From contig JADDMT010000026.1 in assembly GCA_021401465.1 (NCBI GenBank), forward strand, positions 278,645 to 342,644: a DNA stretch of 64,000 nt, read 5' to 3'. Below, piece after piece: positions 19,852 through 30,343 of this stretch. Under the pieces are notes generated by a model. It was not told the origin of the DNA. It saw only the letters and a program-made list of their open reading frames with translations, and did no database searches. A program made the position numbers and the translations under genes. How positions within the stretch are numbered: the stretch's first letter is position 1; each line of letters opens with the position of its first letter. This stretch comes from Teratosphaeria epicoccoides (Eukaryota > Ascomycota > Dothideomycetes > Mycosphaerellales > Teratosphaeriaceae).

Positions 19852-22800
19852 TTATACCTTGCGTGCGCCAAATAGTCCCAAACTCAAACTCGCGTCATTC
19901 TCTCCCAGGACCGGCGCAGCATCGGGCATGATCTCCCAGCTTCTCAGCGGAAACGACGTAACCTTCATCTCAGCTGTCGCTACCTTCCTTTGCGACTGTG
20001 GGTGCAGAGTAGACCTCTCTGCGGACTGGTTCGGCAGCCCAGGTCTAGCGGTAGTCGCTTGCTGCGATGCTGCGTGCTTGGCAAGCGCGCGCTGTTGTTG
20101 TGTCTGTGTGCCCGGAGGTTGAACAGCGGACGCCAGTGCTAACCAAGCATCGATTTCAATGTTCTGAACGCCGAACAGGCTGTGAATGCGCACATCTGCT
20201 GTCTTCGCTGCTCTGGAAAGACTGGACAAAGTGTCGTCGGGTAGGCCGTCTGCAAACATTGAAGCAAGGTCGAAGATGTGGTCCACGGCCTCTCGCCGTG
20301 TCTGTAACATGGGGTGCACTAAGAGCGCGCAAAGATTGAAGAGCACTTGCCCGCGAAGCTGAGTACTGATGTCGTTCTCTGAAGGGCCCACGTGCACCAC
20401 ACATACGTGGAGCACCACCTCTAGACGTCTGCAGGTCTTCGACAACTCCGCTTCTAAACCTGGTGTTGTCACGTCCAGGCCACTCAGCTGCTTCTCGATG
20501 TCTTTAAGCTTCTCGGCGAGATTGTTCAAAATGCCAAAGTCATTCGTCCCTTCAGTCGCATGGCTGGTCACAGCTAGCACGTCCATGTAGCGTTCAACTG
20601 CCTCTTGCGACGCCAGTAGTGCATCGCCGCCAGAAACTGCGATGAGAAGTTGGTTCTGCGCCACGCCATGCAGATGCTTCTTGACACTCGCACTGGCTAC
20701 ACCCAGAAGCTGAGGCCACACTTGTTTGCCTTCCGTCACCACCTGTACCAACGCACCACACAGCGTTGAATCCTTTTCTGCGTCCCAATGTAGTCGCACT
20801 GTGCATTCTAGAACCATGGCGCAGAATTGCACAGACAGAGGACTTGCGATCTGCAGGAGCTTACCCAGGTCGACATGGTTCGCGCTGACGTCCCCTGGGA
20901 CGGCATGGCGAACGATATCAGCGTACAGCTGCACGCCCTTGTGCTGCTGCTGCTCGTCGAGAAACTTTATGTTGTCGAAAGCTCGCCGATGAGCTTCGTG
21001 ATGGCGGGTGACCAGGATGCGATGCAAGGAGAGGATGTCAGGATGCTGAGCATCGAAGTCGGGATGACAGCAAGATAGCGACAGTAACTGCGAGGCGAGC
21101 ACCGGAAACTCCTCGATAAATCCTCTCTGCAACACCATAAGCCTGTACGACTCGAAGCGGCTGAGTCCTTTCGTCGAACTTTCGATTGACGACAGTAGCT
21201 TGATGGCGATAGTCGCAGCTTGGGGCGTGTCAATCTGCTTGGCCAAGTCCATCACGATAGTCATGTCGAGACAACTGCTGGCGACCAATGCTGACATAGC
21301 GAGAACGGCGTTCCAATTAGACTTACAGGCGCTCAGGATCGACCGCACATAGCCAAGCACAAGATCGCCAAATGTACTGCCTCCGAGTAGACGCAGCTGC
21401 GTAAGCCAGGAACAAAGCCTGCTCGTCGCAAAGTCAGCTTCATCGGCCGGCTTGCCCGCGCGCGAGACCACACGGAGGAAGACTCGCTGCAGGAGTTGAT
21501 CATCCATGCTATTGCCACTCGCTAAGACTGCATCAATCTCTTCATCCGACTCCAGACTGGTTGCTTGCATGTTAACAAGGCTGTCACTTGCCGGCGAACA
21601 TACGAGGTTGTTGTTCTGCTGCTCACATATCACCAGATCACTGCTGAGCAGATTGAAGAGCGCAACATGTTCAGCACCAAGCTTGGCCAGAGTGGTGATG
21701 GCAAGAATCAGCGTTCGATCAAGCGCCTGATGGGCGCGCAGGTGCCTATATCGCTCGTCCACTGCTGCAACGGTAGTGTAAAATTGACCAACAGCAGCCA
21801 AATTCTCGGCGTGAAACGTCGTCGTGTCGGCTATGGTAGCTAGCAGAAGAGGGCTTGCATGGTGAGTTGCAGCATTGAGCACCATAGCCAGCGTCGTGAT
21901 GTCCCCAGCATACTCCAGCGTGTCTCGCAGGAAACTGAACCCCGCGAAGCTGCCGATCATGGTCATGCTTGAGAGTCGTCCGCGCATGATTTTGTTTGTT
22001 GCCGCCTTGGTCGCCAAACTTGAAAAGGATCTCGGCATCGGATCGCAGACCCATTCGCTCTCGATATGCGTAAGAGACTCCTCCAATTTCACAGCAGCTG
22101 CATCCGCTTCCTGACTGACGACGTCAAGCCCTTGCACTCTACCCAACAATAATCGATGCAGGCCTGCCGCATTTGCTGGGATCTGTTCAGTGGGCACAGC
22201 AGCCAGCAACCACACAACTGCTTTGCTTCGGTCACCGGCATGAATAGCACTTGTCGAGATGAGCCACTTCAAGTACCGTCCTACGTTGAAAGTACCCCTA
22301 TCAATGAGCTCTCCAACCACACGGTAGGCGTTCTCCAGCACGTGGACGGATCTGGACCTGCTTGAAGATAGGTACTCCAGGACGCAGCCATCAGTATCCG
22401 CACCTCGCTCGGCAAGTGCGACGATCAGTCGAGCGGTAAGGTAGACTCGCGCTAAACCGTACCTGAACGGTGAGGTGGCCCAATCAAGGAGAGCTGAAAC
22501 CAACTCCTGAGTGTCGGGGACCAAGGTTGAGGCCTTGTCGATCAGACTCTTAACGTCCACATTCAGACCAATGAAGTCGAGCTCGGCGTAGAGGTCCAAA
22601 AGTGCGCACCTTGTATTTGCCGAGGTCTTCTGAAACGTACCAGCGAGTCGTCCGTTTCGCTTTTCGAGCTCAGATGCCAAGCTGTTCAGACCAGAGCCTG
22701 ATGCAGCTCCGCAGATCAGCAGCGTCTTGTACTTCTGCCAGACGCTTGGAAGTACCAGGCACGCGCGATCTGTGTAAGCCAAGACCACCAGCATCTTCTG

Positions 22801-24195
22801 TAGCCGCATTGTCAGTGCAAAGCTGACCTCGCCGGTCGAGCCTTGAAGTTGATACAGCCGCTCTAGGATACTCCGGGCCATCTTCTTGCCTCTTTTGATG
22901 AATTTCCTAATCTCCTTCCAGTAGATTTGCACTAGGATAATCCATATTGGAAGTTTCTCCAGTGGTGCCTCTGCAAAACTTGTGACCATCCAGTCTAGAT
23001 AATGGTCCAGCTCAACGAGCTTTTCAGCATAGAAAGCAGTTGCAAGTTTGACCGCGTAGTTCATCTTGAGCTGCCAGTCCTGCTCACCACAAGTGACGAT
23101 TACTCCTTCCAGAAATTGCTCCACTTGCATGGTCCAATCACGCACCCATTTCTGCTCTCCGATGGCTGCATTGGCCAAGTTGACACCTCTGCGCCGGTAC
23201 GCGCGAAGCTCATTCGCGCCTACACACTTTGCGAGCCAGACAGCGCGTTGCAGCGGTATGTCCATAGCAAGACACTTGTCCATCAGCAGCTTACCACGAA
23301 TTCCATGTGGTATAGTGCGACTCTGCTTGCGTAGCGGTATGTCTGAGTTCGCCAGGTCACGAAGCCATGCTTCCCTCTTCGTGTCTGTGACCGTGACTCG
23401 CGGCGGAGGTTTGAAGGTGGATGGCGCCGTGCATTTGCCCAACGCCTGACGCTTATCCATCACCTGAGTATACAGTGAGGACAAAATTTGCAAGCCCGGG
23501 CCATTCTTCGAGCTGAGATTCTGCCATATCAAAGGCTTTGCAGAGTTACATTCAGTCTGATTCGGTCCTGGTCCCTTGTCACAGTAGCCAGCCTTGACCA
23601 CACCTTCGTTCATCACGTCTTCTGGGTGACGGCCGGTCCATGGTGAGAAGTCGGCAACGTTCTTGGGCGGTGGCAATCGCACAGCCATAGCCGGTGGCTC
23701 CAAGCCATGAGCATGCCGTGCAGGAGATTCGCCCCCTGTCTTTCGCGGCCGAGAGAGTTGAGCCTTGGCCTGGAGCGCGGTGAGCTTTGGCAGCGCCGGG
23801 AGAGCTTCTCCATAGACCACTTGGTGGGCCAAGTCACCGTGTGCATGTCCATCTGGTCCATCAGCTCGCGCTCGGAAGCGCTCGCCGTTGAGCTTTGCCC
23901 TTTTTGCAGGCGGGCCCTCCTCCTCGCCCGACAGGTCAATGATACCCGGCGAACATCCGACGCCATCCTCCAAGTGTAGAAATGCAGCCTGCCGTCTTCC
24001 CACTTGCCCATCTGCAGTCAAGTCTACAACATTGTTTACTGGCTGCGAAGCCGACCTTGCAGAGCTCAGTCTCGACGGCGGCAGATTCGGGCGCGTCTTT
24101 GGCTGGTTTAAATACTGCAGTGCACTGCCACTGACAGCTCGCTGTGGCGGGAGAGGTCGAGTGGTCGTCACATTCAGCTGCGGTCTATTGTCCAT
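19852..24195 (-). CDS. MED12: Mediator subunit 12 (Srb8), kinase module
   Basis: Large scaffold of the CDK8 kinase module of Mediator, nuclear; it links Cdk8-cyclin C to Mediator and mostly represses transcription. The single exon gives 1,447 residues from ATG 24195 (MDNRPQLNVTTTRPLPPQRA), which I prefer to an upstream in-frame ATG at 24222. The N-terminus is disordered, with a KRAKLN-type basic patch. The Med12 domain (about residues 265-335) contains TKREAWLRDLANSDIPLRKQ and RTIPHGIRGKLLMDKCLAM, followed by RAVWLAKCVGANELRAYRRRG. Long alpha-helical LCEWAV-like regions follow (YLDWMVTSF, PIWIILVQIYWKEIRKFIKRGKKM). The C-terminus is Gln-rich and ends LSLGLFGARKV. Strong match in motif and length to filamentous-fungal Srb8. 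Confidence 0.92.
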   Translation of the reverse strand: MDNRPQLNVTTTRPLPPQRAVSGSALQYLNQPKTRPNLPPSRLSSARSASQPVNNVVDLTADGQVGRRQAAFLHLEDGVGCSPGIIDLSGEEEGPPAKRAKLNGERFRARADGPDGHAHGDLAHQVVYGEALPALPKLTALQAKAQLSRPRKTGGESPARHAHGLEPPAMAVRLPPPKNVADFSPWTGRHPEDVMNEGVVKAGYCDKGPGPNQTECNSAKPLIWQNLSSKNGPGLQILSSLYTQVMDKRQALGKCTAPSTFKPPPRVTVTDTKREAWLRDLANSDIPLRKQSRTIPHGIRGKLLMDKCLAMDIPLQRAVWLAKCVGANELRAYRRRGVNLANAAIGEQKWVRDWTMQVEQFLEGVIVTCGEQDWQLKMNYAVKLATAFYAEKLVELDHYLDWMVTSFAEAPLEKLPIWIILVQIYWKEIRKFIKRGKKMARSILERLYQLQGSTGEVSFALTMRLQKMLVVLAYTDRACLVLPSVWQKYKTLLICGAASGSGLNSLASELEKRNGRLAGTFQKTSANTRCALLDLYAELDFIGLNVDVKSLIDKASTLVPDTQELVSALLDWATSPFRYGLARVYLTARLIVALAERGADTDGCVLEYLSSSRSRSVHVLENAYRVVGELIDRGTFNVGRYLKWLISTSAIHAGDRSKAVVWLLAAVPTEQIPANAAGLHRLLLGRVQGLDVVSQEADAAAVKLEESLTHIESEWVCDPMPRSFSSLATKAATNKIMRGRLSSMTMIGSFAGFSFLRDTLEYAGDITTLAMVLNAATHHASPLLLATIADTTTFHAENLAAVGQFYTTVAAVDERYRHLRAHQALDRTLILAITTLAKLGAEHVALFNLLSSDLVICEQQNNNLVCSPASDSLVNMQATSLESDEEIDAVLASGNSMDDQLLQRVFLRVVSRAGKPADEADFATSRLCSWLTQLRLLGGSTFGDLVLGYVRSILSACKSNWNAVLAMSALVASSCLDMTIVMDLAKQIDTPQAATIAIKLLSSIESSTKGLSRFESYRLMVLQRGFIEEFPVLASQLLSLSCCHPDFDAQHPDILSLHRILVTRHHEAHRRAFDNIKFLDEQQQHKGVQLYADIVRHAVPGDVSANHVDLGKLLQIASPLSVQFCAMVLECTVRLHWDAEKDSTLCGALVQVVTEGKQVWPQLLGVASASVKKHLHGVAQNQLLIAVSGGDALLASQEAVERYMDVLAVTSHATEGTNDFGILNNLAEKLKDIEKQLSGLDVTTPGLEAELSKTCRRLEVVLHVCVVHVGPSENDISTQLRGQVLFNLCALLVHPMLQTRREAVDHIFDLASMFADGLPDDTLSSLSRAAKTADVRIHSLFGVQNIEIDAWLALASAVQPPGTQTQQQRALAKHAASQQATTARPGLPNQSAERSTLHPQSQRKVATAEMKVTSFPLRSWEIMPDAAPVLGENDASLSLGLFGARKV

Positions 24196-25276
24196 CGCAC
24201 AATCGAAGGTCCATAAGCCCAAGACCGGTGCATCGTTACAATGCTGCAGGCGTGGATCAATAATTGTGCCCTTCCTTCCTCATGCAAAAAGCAGCCGCCA
24301 TGGTCTGATATGATCTCCCGTGATATCGAGGGTCTCGTGGTAAGACGGTAGGCTGTGCGATGCGATGCGATGCGATCCGAGTAGTACGCAACAATAGCCC
24401 GAGGTCCGGAAGAGACAGCCAGAGAAGAAGCGTTGAAAGATCGGGATCGTCGCGCCACTCCTCAAGGATCATCAAAGTCGTGTCATGGGCAATACCTCAA
24501 AAGAAGAAGAGGAGAGCGGTCGCGGTCCCAAGTCGGTTGTACAGACAGACAGAGCGCAGAGTGCAGATGCAGCTGGCGCGGAACGTAATGTGCAGCGGCG
24601 CAGGCTAGTCAGCCTTCACACTCACCCCGGCACGCTCGTCGACGTCTTTGCTTTGCACAACCTTGGCGTAATAAGCACAAGAACGCTGCGTGATGCAATC
24701 AGTGAACCGGCTTTCCGTCGTCCCCGGTTGGACACAAGAGCAGACTCGTCACGCAAGTGACACGTTGACGCCAGACAGTAGGCACACTACTGTCTGCTTG
24801 CTCGAATTGTCCTTGTCGGCCGCTCCCGCGCCGTCCAGCAGCGCCTCGTCTGATGACTCTCCGACCGCCGATCTGCTCGGCTCTCGTATGCCGTCGATGG
24901 CTGTATGGGCTGACTGCAGCAGAGGGGAGAAGCACAAGCCCACATGCATCTCCCTAGATGCTCTTCGGGATTGATTCAGTCGAGCATGCCTCCGGGGCTC
25001 TAGAATCCGACGGGAAGTCACGGCTCAGCCCGTATCCTGTCTGTCAGTCTTGGCGGCGTGACTTGGACTCTCCGATCTCCTTGCTCGATACAAAGGTACT
25101 CGGAACATTGTGCAGATTGTCCGGGCGGTGAACAACGCAGACCAAGCTGGCCGAACACGATCAAATCAACTTATCACGCGGACTGTCGTTATCATATGCC
25201 AAGATATTTGGCCTTGCAAGTGTTACAGGCGGCAGCTGGAAGACACGTCTCCCCTGGCTCTGTCAGGTAGCCCAGA
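24196..25276. other. Divergent intergenic region, Med12 / Asterix
   Basis: About 1.1 kb holding both promoters. A short TGCGA tandem (about four units) lies near 24355-24377. Frames on both strands are short and unconvincing. No RNA gene seen. Confidence 0.45.
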
Positions 25277-25724
25277 ATGGCGAATCGAAAGGATATGCGG
25301 AGGCAGGAGCTGAGTAAGTGATGCAGATGTCTGCAAAGCACTGGCATATTCCACTCAATAAGAACGACCGAAGCTTATCAGCTGACATATAACAGTCATC
25401 CCCTACACCGCGCCCGAGGACCATAAAGAGACTGCCGACATCCAATCAACCATGGCCTCCACCCTCCCTATGGCCGCAATCTTTACTCGCAACAAATTGA
25501 TTGGCTGGACCTCTGTACTCTTTGCCTTGCAAAGCTGGTTATCTGAGACCGCGGAGCAGAAGGCTGCTTCGTCGACGCCATCGATATTTGGTGTTGGCAT
25601 GTCCTTATTATCGCTCGGCGTGGCTTACATGCCTCTCTTTCTGCCGCCATCTGCAGGCGGACGAGCACCAATGGGAGGAAGTCGAACAGAGCAGCCAGCT
25701 GCTGCGCCTATACCGCCCGCGTAG
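25277..25724 (+). CDS. Asterix family protein, ER PAT-complex subunit
   Basis: Small ER membrane protein (animal WDR83OS/Asterix), which with CCDC47 forms an intramembrane chaperone beside the Sec61 translocon. Two exons, 25277-25313 and 25396-25724, flank an 82-bp intron (GTAAGT to AACAG) and give 121 residues. The spliced N-terminus is MANRKDMRRQELIIPYTAPE. Two to three hydrophobic segments follow (IFTRNKLIGWTSVLFALQSW and GVGMSLLSLGVAYMPLFLPP), then a Pro/Ala-rich cytosolic tail. Without the first exon the frame would start at an internal Met (25452) and lose the conserved IPYTAPED stretch. The assignment comes from the fold-level pattern and length; human Asterix has about 106 residues. 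Confidence 0.82.
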
Positions 25725-26003
25725 CCTGTCAAATGCAATGGCCCGCTGTGGAAGCGATAGAAAGGTGTGGCGTGAGCATGGAAGAACTCAGATCTCCCCC
25801 GATCATGTATTCGTGCACAATGAAAGCTCGATGCTAATTCTGAAATGTCATATGGAGACTCCTGGCATGCCGGTGGCAACGCAAACCAGCATGCCGGCAA
25901 TGCCACCCACAAATGCTCAGCCTGAACACCACGCGCTAGATGCACTGCAATCTTCGCTGTGAAGCATCAATAGTTGAAACAAGTCTAAATGAGCACTGAG
26001 AAT

Positions 26004-27242
26004 CTAGGCGTTCTTCAAGCCCTTGAAATCGCCTAAAGCCTCCGCACTCAAAAGCGTATTATGCTTCGCTCTTTTCTTGAGCACATTCTCAATGAACGCC
26101 TCGCCAGCCTTGTACGAGCTGCGCACCAGAGGTCCTGAGGCGCAATACATGAAGCCTAAGTTCAGCGCCCTCTGCCTCCATAGCTCAAATGTCGCAGGAG
26201 TGATATACTCCTCGACCTTCATGTGCCTTTTCGTAGGCCGCATGTACTGGCCAAACGTAACGACATCCACGTCAACCGTCCGCAGCTCCTTCAATGTCTT
26301 CCATAACTGTTCATCCGTCTCGCCAAGCCCGAGCATGATAGAAGTCTTGGTGATGAGTCCTGGCTTTGCTTCTTTGGCTGCCTTTAGAACAGCCAACGAC
26401 TGCCTGAACGTCGCTCTGCGATCTCTGACGAAGGGCGTGAGCTCTTCAGTAGTCTCGACGTTGTGCGCATATACGTCCAGACCACTTCGTGCAACCATCC
26501 TTGCCATCTCTACATCACCAGCGTAGTCGCCAGTCAAGGCCTCAACCAACATTGTAGGAGCTTTTTGCTTGATCTTCATGATTGTTTCGGCAAAATGTCG
26601 TGCTCCGCCATCTGCCAGGTCATCTCGGTCCACAGAAGTCAGAACCACATAGCCGAGACCCCATCTCTTAAGAGCTTCGGCCGTGTTCTCCGGCTCATGA
26701 GGATCTAACGGTGGAGGTTTCCGATTCGTCTTGACAGAGCAGAAGCGGCAACCGCGCGTGCAAGTATCACCCATAAGCATGATTGTCGCTGTAGCTGCAG
26801 ACTTGTTGGAGCCGCCCCAGCAGTCTGAGATGTTGGGACATCGCGCCTCTTCGCACACTGTATGCAGATTCAGCCCTCGTAGATCGTTCTTGATGCGTTT
26901 GAAATTTTCGGTGCTAGGTATCGGCGTCTTCAGCCATTCAGGTAGACGAATGTGAGTGCGCTTCCGTCCTGCTGGCCCAACTTGTACAGTTTGCAACTCG
27001 AGCGCATCCTGTTCTGAAAGCGCATCCTCCTTCAAACCGCCAGTGACGAAGTCCGAGAATGACGGACCACTGTTTAGACGATCTGTGAATGCGCTCGCAG
27101 GTCGTGGAGTTGCACTGGTCGAAGGTGGGGAAGGATCTGAAATGGTCGTGGCAAAGCGGCGTTTCTGAGGTATGCTCGCAGGTCGAGATTCGAGAATTGC
27201 AGATAATATCGATCGACGCGCAGGCCGTTGAATTGTCGCCAT
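26004..27242 (-). CDS. LIP5: Lipoyl synthase, mitochondrial
   Basis: Radical-SAM enzyme that inserts two sulfur atoms into octanoyl groups on lipoate-dependent proteins such as pyruvate dehydrogenase E2. The chain has 412 residues from ATG 27242. An in-frame ATG at 27362 is possible, but the basic presequence MATIQRPARRSILSAILESR starts at 27242. The auxiliary [4Fe-4S] cluster motif is C130, C135, C141 (CEEARCPNISDC). The radical-SAM cluster is C161, C165, C168 (CTRGCRFC). Also present are VVLTSVDRDDLADGG and the C-terminal RSSYKAGE with the conserved RSSY serine. All essential residues are present and the length is normal. Transcribed divergently from mL45. Confidence 0.96.
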   Translation of the reverse strand: MATIQRPARRSILSAILESRPASIPQKRRFATTISDPSPPSTSATPRPASAFTDRLNSGPSFSDFVTGGLKEDALSEQDALELQTVQVGPAGRKRTHIRLPEWLKTPIPSTENFKRIKNDLRGLNLHTVCEEARCPNISDCWGGSNKSAATATIMLMGDTCTRGCRFCSVKTNRKPPPLDPHEPENTAEALKRWGLGYVVLTSVDRDDLADGGARHFAETIMKIKQKAPTMLVEALTGDYAGDVEMARMVARSGLDVYAHNVETTEELTPFVRDRRATFRQSLAVLKAAKEAKPGLITKTSIMLGLGETDEQLWKTLKELRTVDVDVVTFGQYMRPTKRHMKVEEYITPATFELWRQRALNLGFMYCASGPLVRSSYKAGEAFIENVLKKRAKHNTLLSAEALGDFKGLKNA

Positions 27243-27457
27243 AGCGTATGTTTTTGTATGTACTGGAAAAAGTGGTGTCGGCCTCATTGGTAAAGCAGCC
27301 CATCGACAAGCGACCTTTGCCGCAATTCCCGATCGGTCATTGTGCTGTTCGGATCTGCCCAAAGGAGAAGCTCAGGCCGTTAAATTGGGGTAGCCAACAG
27401 CGAACTATGAGAGCTCCATTGGTCGAAGTTATGAGTACCTATTGACAGCATAGATCA
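27243..27457. promoter_or_regulatory. Compact divergent promoter, lipoyl synthase / mL45
   Basis: Only about 215 bp separate the starts of two divergently transcribed genes for mitochondrial proteins, so the promoter is probably shared. No specific element was identified. Confidence 0.4.
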
Positions 27458-28575
27458 ATGTCGCGCACCCTTACACGATCACTGCAATTGCTGCAGCTTC
27501 TGGACGGTCAAGCATCGCAGAAATGTCTGGCCTACACCACCGTCCGCAATGACTTTGGTAATTTGACGAATTGCCAACGCGCATCAAAATGTCTACGGCT
27601 GTCGCCTGGTAAATCACTGCGACCGATCTCCACTACACCACCATGTCGCGCGTCACCGATGGGCCGGGCCATCAAACCCAACGTCAAGGCTCAAAGGGCG
27701 CCCTCAATGGCTGTCCAGATGAAGGAACAGCAGAGAAAGGCACTGGCGGGCGGTGAATTGCCAGAGGACATTGGACTGATACCACAGACGATGGTGATGC
27801 CCAGCATTAGCAAGAGACCCGGCTGGCTTAAGGCGAGGAGTGATAGATGGAGAATTGAAAAGGCGAGGATCAAGACGCGAATATACGAGCTGGTCAGGTA
27901 CGAAAAGAAGCCGTCAACGCTTTGTTATCATGAAAATTGACCATATTGATGCACAGTGCTCTTGCTTATCGCTATATCATGGTACGGCCGCGCCCGCGGC
28001 TGAACTATTTCAAGGTCGCGACCATAGCCAAGGAGCTGCATAGCGAGGTATATGCTCACTTCGCCTCCGGCAATCTTGCTCCTATCGAGCACAAAATCGT
28101 CGAAGGCATGAAGTCCTCGCTTCGCGCCAGGTTGTCTCAAAGGGCACCGAATACCAGCTTAAGATGGACCCTGCATAAATACCTCGGCAGACCCAAGCTG
28201 ATGAGTTACAAAGCCATTCTCTTTCCTGGTCCAAAGGGGCAGAATAGGTCGGAGAAAAACGGCTTGATTCAGGCCGTTGTACGAATTCACTCTCAGCAAA
28301 GCCTCCAGCATGTCAAGAAGTATTCTGTCAGAGACAGGAACGAGATTACCACTCTCGAGGCCATTACCGATGCTTCTGGTAGGGAACTGGACGAAGCGGC
28401 GGCGAAGCCCAATCTGAAGGACACCGTCGAGTATGTGGTGATTCAGAAGAACCTTAGGAAGAGCAAGGAGGGTCCGTGGATGATGTGGGGCACTACTGAA
28501 GAGTTGACAATGGACAGGTTGAAGAAAGATGAAGAGCAGTCCGAGAAGTCTGTGCTTGGTCAGCTGACTGGATAA
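27458..28575 (+). CDS. MBA1: Mitochondrial ribosomal protein mL45 / Mba1-like membrane-insertion factor
   Basis: Tim44-like inner-membrane ribosome receptor or large-subunit protein that positions the mitoribosome for co-translational insertion. Two exons, 27458-27897 and 27957-28575, flank a 59-bp intron (GTACGA to GCACAG) and give 352 residues. The junction rebuilds KTRIYELVSALAYRYIM, and the frame is broken without splicing. Recognisable stretches are PEDIGLIPQTMVMPS, the basic KARSDRWRIEKARIKT, ATIAKELHSEVYAHFASGN, and the beta-rich NGLIQAVVRIHSQQSL of the Tim44-like domain. The first 90 residues are basic with few acids, consistent with a mitochondrial presequence. Confidence 0.88.
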
Positions 28576-28992
28576 GTTGGGCATGTGGGAGCATCAGGAA
28601 ATCGGACCGGCTGAGGTCCCAAGAAGTCCATGTCTCCACTAAGCAAGCAGGCTAAGGATGACCACGCCCTCCGCTTCGCAGGCATCGTCAAGGTCGAACG
28701 GATGTCTCTCATCAACATCTGCCTCTCGCCCGATATCGCGAACCCGAACACTATCTTCTTGGCAATAATTTTTGAGACACCTGCGCAAGCTTCCCAACCG
28801 CGTGTGCACATGCTCTTGGTATGGCTGCGCAATGGCCATGGATGCTGGTCATACCAGCCAGTGACACACTTTTGCCCTGTCTGCAGTACGGGAAATTCGT
28901 GTCCCTTCCCTGCCGAGCCAAATCCTTCTGTCCATAATACGATGGATGACATCCAGATATGCCCAGATCGACTTCGTTGATGTTGCTGGTCT
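28576..28992. other. Convergent intergenic region, mL45 / PDCD5
   Basis: About 420 bp between two 3' ends. A 178-codon minus frame (28560-29096) crosses it and overlaps the PDCD5 tail in another frame; it has no recognisable domain. Confidence 0.4.
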
Positions 28993-29443
28993 TCAGTCTT
29001 CTTTGAGCAAGTCATCCAGGTCGTCATCATCCCATCCGCCTTTTCTCCTCTGCACAGTGACTTTCTCCGCCTCCTGTTGCTGTTCGCTGACCGCATTAAG
29101 AATGTCCTTCAATTGTTCTTCCGTGACTCGGCTTCTCAGCTGCCCACTTCGCGCGAGCATGATCAGCCTATTTTCCACATCTTCTGCTCTCGAAGCCTTG
29201 ACCAGCCGTATGCGACCTAACCTGTCCGCGGCGGCCGGGTCCAAAATCTGCGAGAGAATCGACTGACGGACTTCGGCTTCGCGATTCCTGATATGTATAT
29301 GAGTTACTGCCGAGTGCGACTCGTCTTGGCATGACTGACTTGCGGTCCTCGCCGTCTGCTCCTGCACCGCCACTCCCACCTCCTTGCTGCTGCAGCTCTT
29401 GCTTTCGCGCCTGTCTGATGGCTTCGAGATCAGAGTCGGCCAT
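28993..29443 (-). CDS. PDCD5: PDCD5/TFAR19 family protein
   Basis: Small conserved nucleic-acid- and chaperonin-associated protein found from archaea to animals. Two exons, 29443-29340 and 29287-28993, flank a 52-bp intron (GTCAGT to TATCAG) and give 132 residues. The spliced chain begins MADSDLEAIRQARKQELQQQ, has a Gly-rich insert, then EDRKNREAEVRQSILSQIL, AADRLGRIRLVKASRAEDVE and an acidic, aromatic end (GGWDDDDLDDLLKED). The three-helix PDCD5 core with DRLGRIRLVK is diagnostic. Length and start agree with fungal orthologues. Confidence 0.92.
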
Positions 29444-30343
29444 ATTTCCTCAATTGCATGTAATAGGTCACGTGGTAGGTCGTCAAGAAAATGAAGAAAG
29501 ATCCAGAACGGGCGGGCCGCAGAGCCGCAATGCTACTTTAGCCCCGCAAGGGCCGCAACGGCCGCCAAAACTGAGGGGTCTCCGGTTCTCAGATGCCGAT
29601 GTCCGATTGATTCTTGGCGATAACACGAAGATTGCGGAGAGTATGGCGTGCTATTGTCATATTGTAGCGTGATTGCTGCTTACAATAGAACTAATGTTGT
29701 GAGGATTCATTATTCGCAGTCACCAAGACGCGAGCCGCACGTGCGATGAATGACGCCGACGTGTCCGACAGCCCCGGACGCAGTCGGAGATTGTTTGCAA
29801 AGCAGAAAGAACATCGCATGCTGGTTATCAACAGTTCGTTCCTTTGTTGACAGGCCGAGTGCTTTCAGAACCGAGCCCTCGTCGGTGGAACGGCCATCAT
29901 GCGGAGCTCAACCACGTCTTCTGCGCGAGCGTGCTGTTGACAGGAATAATACAGGAATACCTGCAAGACACTCTGCATGCTGACGAAGTGGATGATCATC
30001 CATGAATTCGGGCGCGCCTAAAATCTGGAAGCCGGTGAAGCGAATAGCCGTCCCCGCGTTCGATTGGTCAGAATTAAACGTGTGCCCCATTGTTTGGGGC
30101 TTGAAAAGGCATGGCATCAAATTGCGTGATCGAGTGCTCTGGCGTCGATTTCAAAGCAGGCCGTAGCCGGGCTTGTGGATATAGGCAAAGGCGTCAAACC
30201 ATTGCTCTCCCTTACTCTCTCTCATCATATCATACACGACACCAAAACATCATTGCCTCAATTGCTGAACCGCCTGGCAGATCAGTTCCACAAAGTCCGG
30301 GCCTCAACCACGCGCCGATCCCGCAGACCCTGGGAAATTCAGA
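29444..30343. other. Divergent intergenic region, PDCD5 / PAPS reductase
   Basis: About 900 bp containing two promoters. Palindromic CACGTG cores occur at 29469 (TCACGTGG) and 29738 (GCACGTGC). In yeast such E-boxes bind Cbf1 at methionine/sulfate genes, but the first lies just upstream of PDCD5 and a role here is only inferred. No gene seen. Confidence 0.4.

Noticed and set aside
19311..19871. 186-codon minus frame downstream of Med12
   Set aside because: Overlaps the Med12 3' end in another frame and lacks any domain; likely 3' untranslated sequence.
24355..24377. TGCGA pentanucleotide repeat
   Set aside because: Only about four units; an ordinary microsatellite.
28560..29096. 178-codon minus frame overlapping the PDCD5 tail
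   Set aside because: Different frame from PDCD5, no recognisable sequence; PDCD5 explains the overlapping part.
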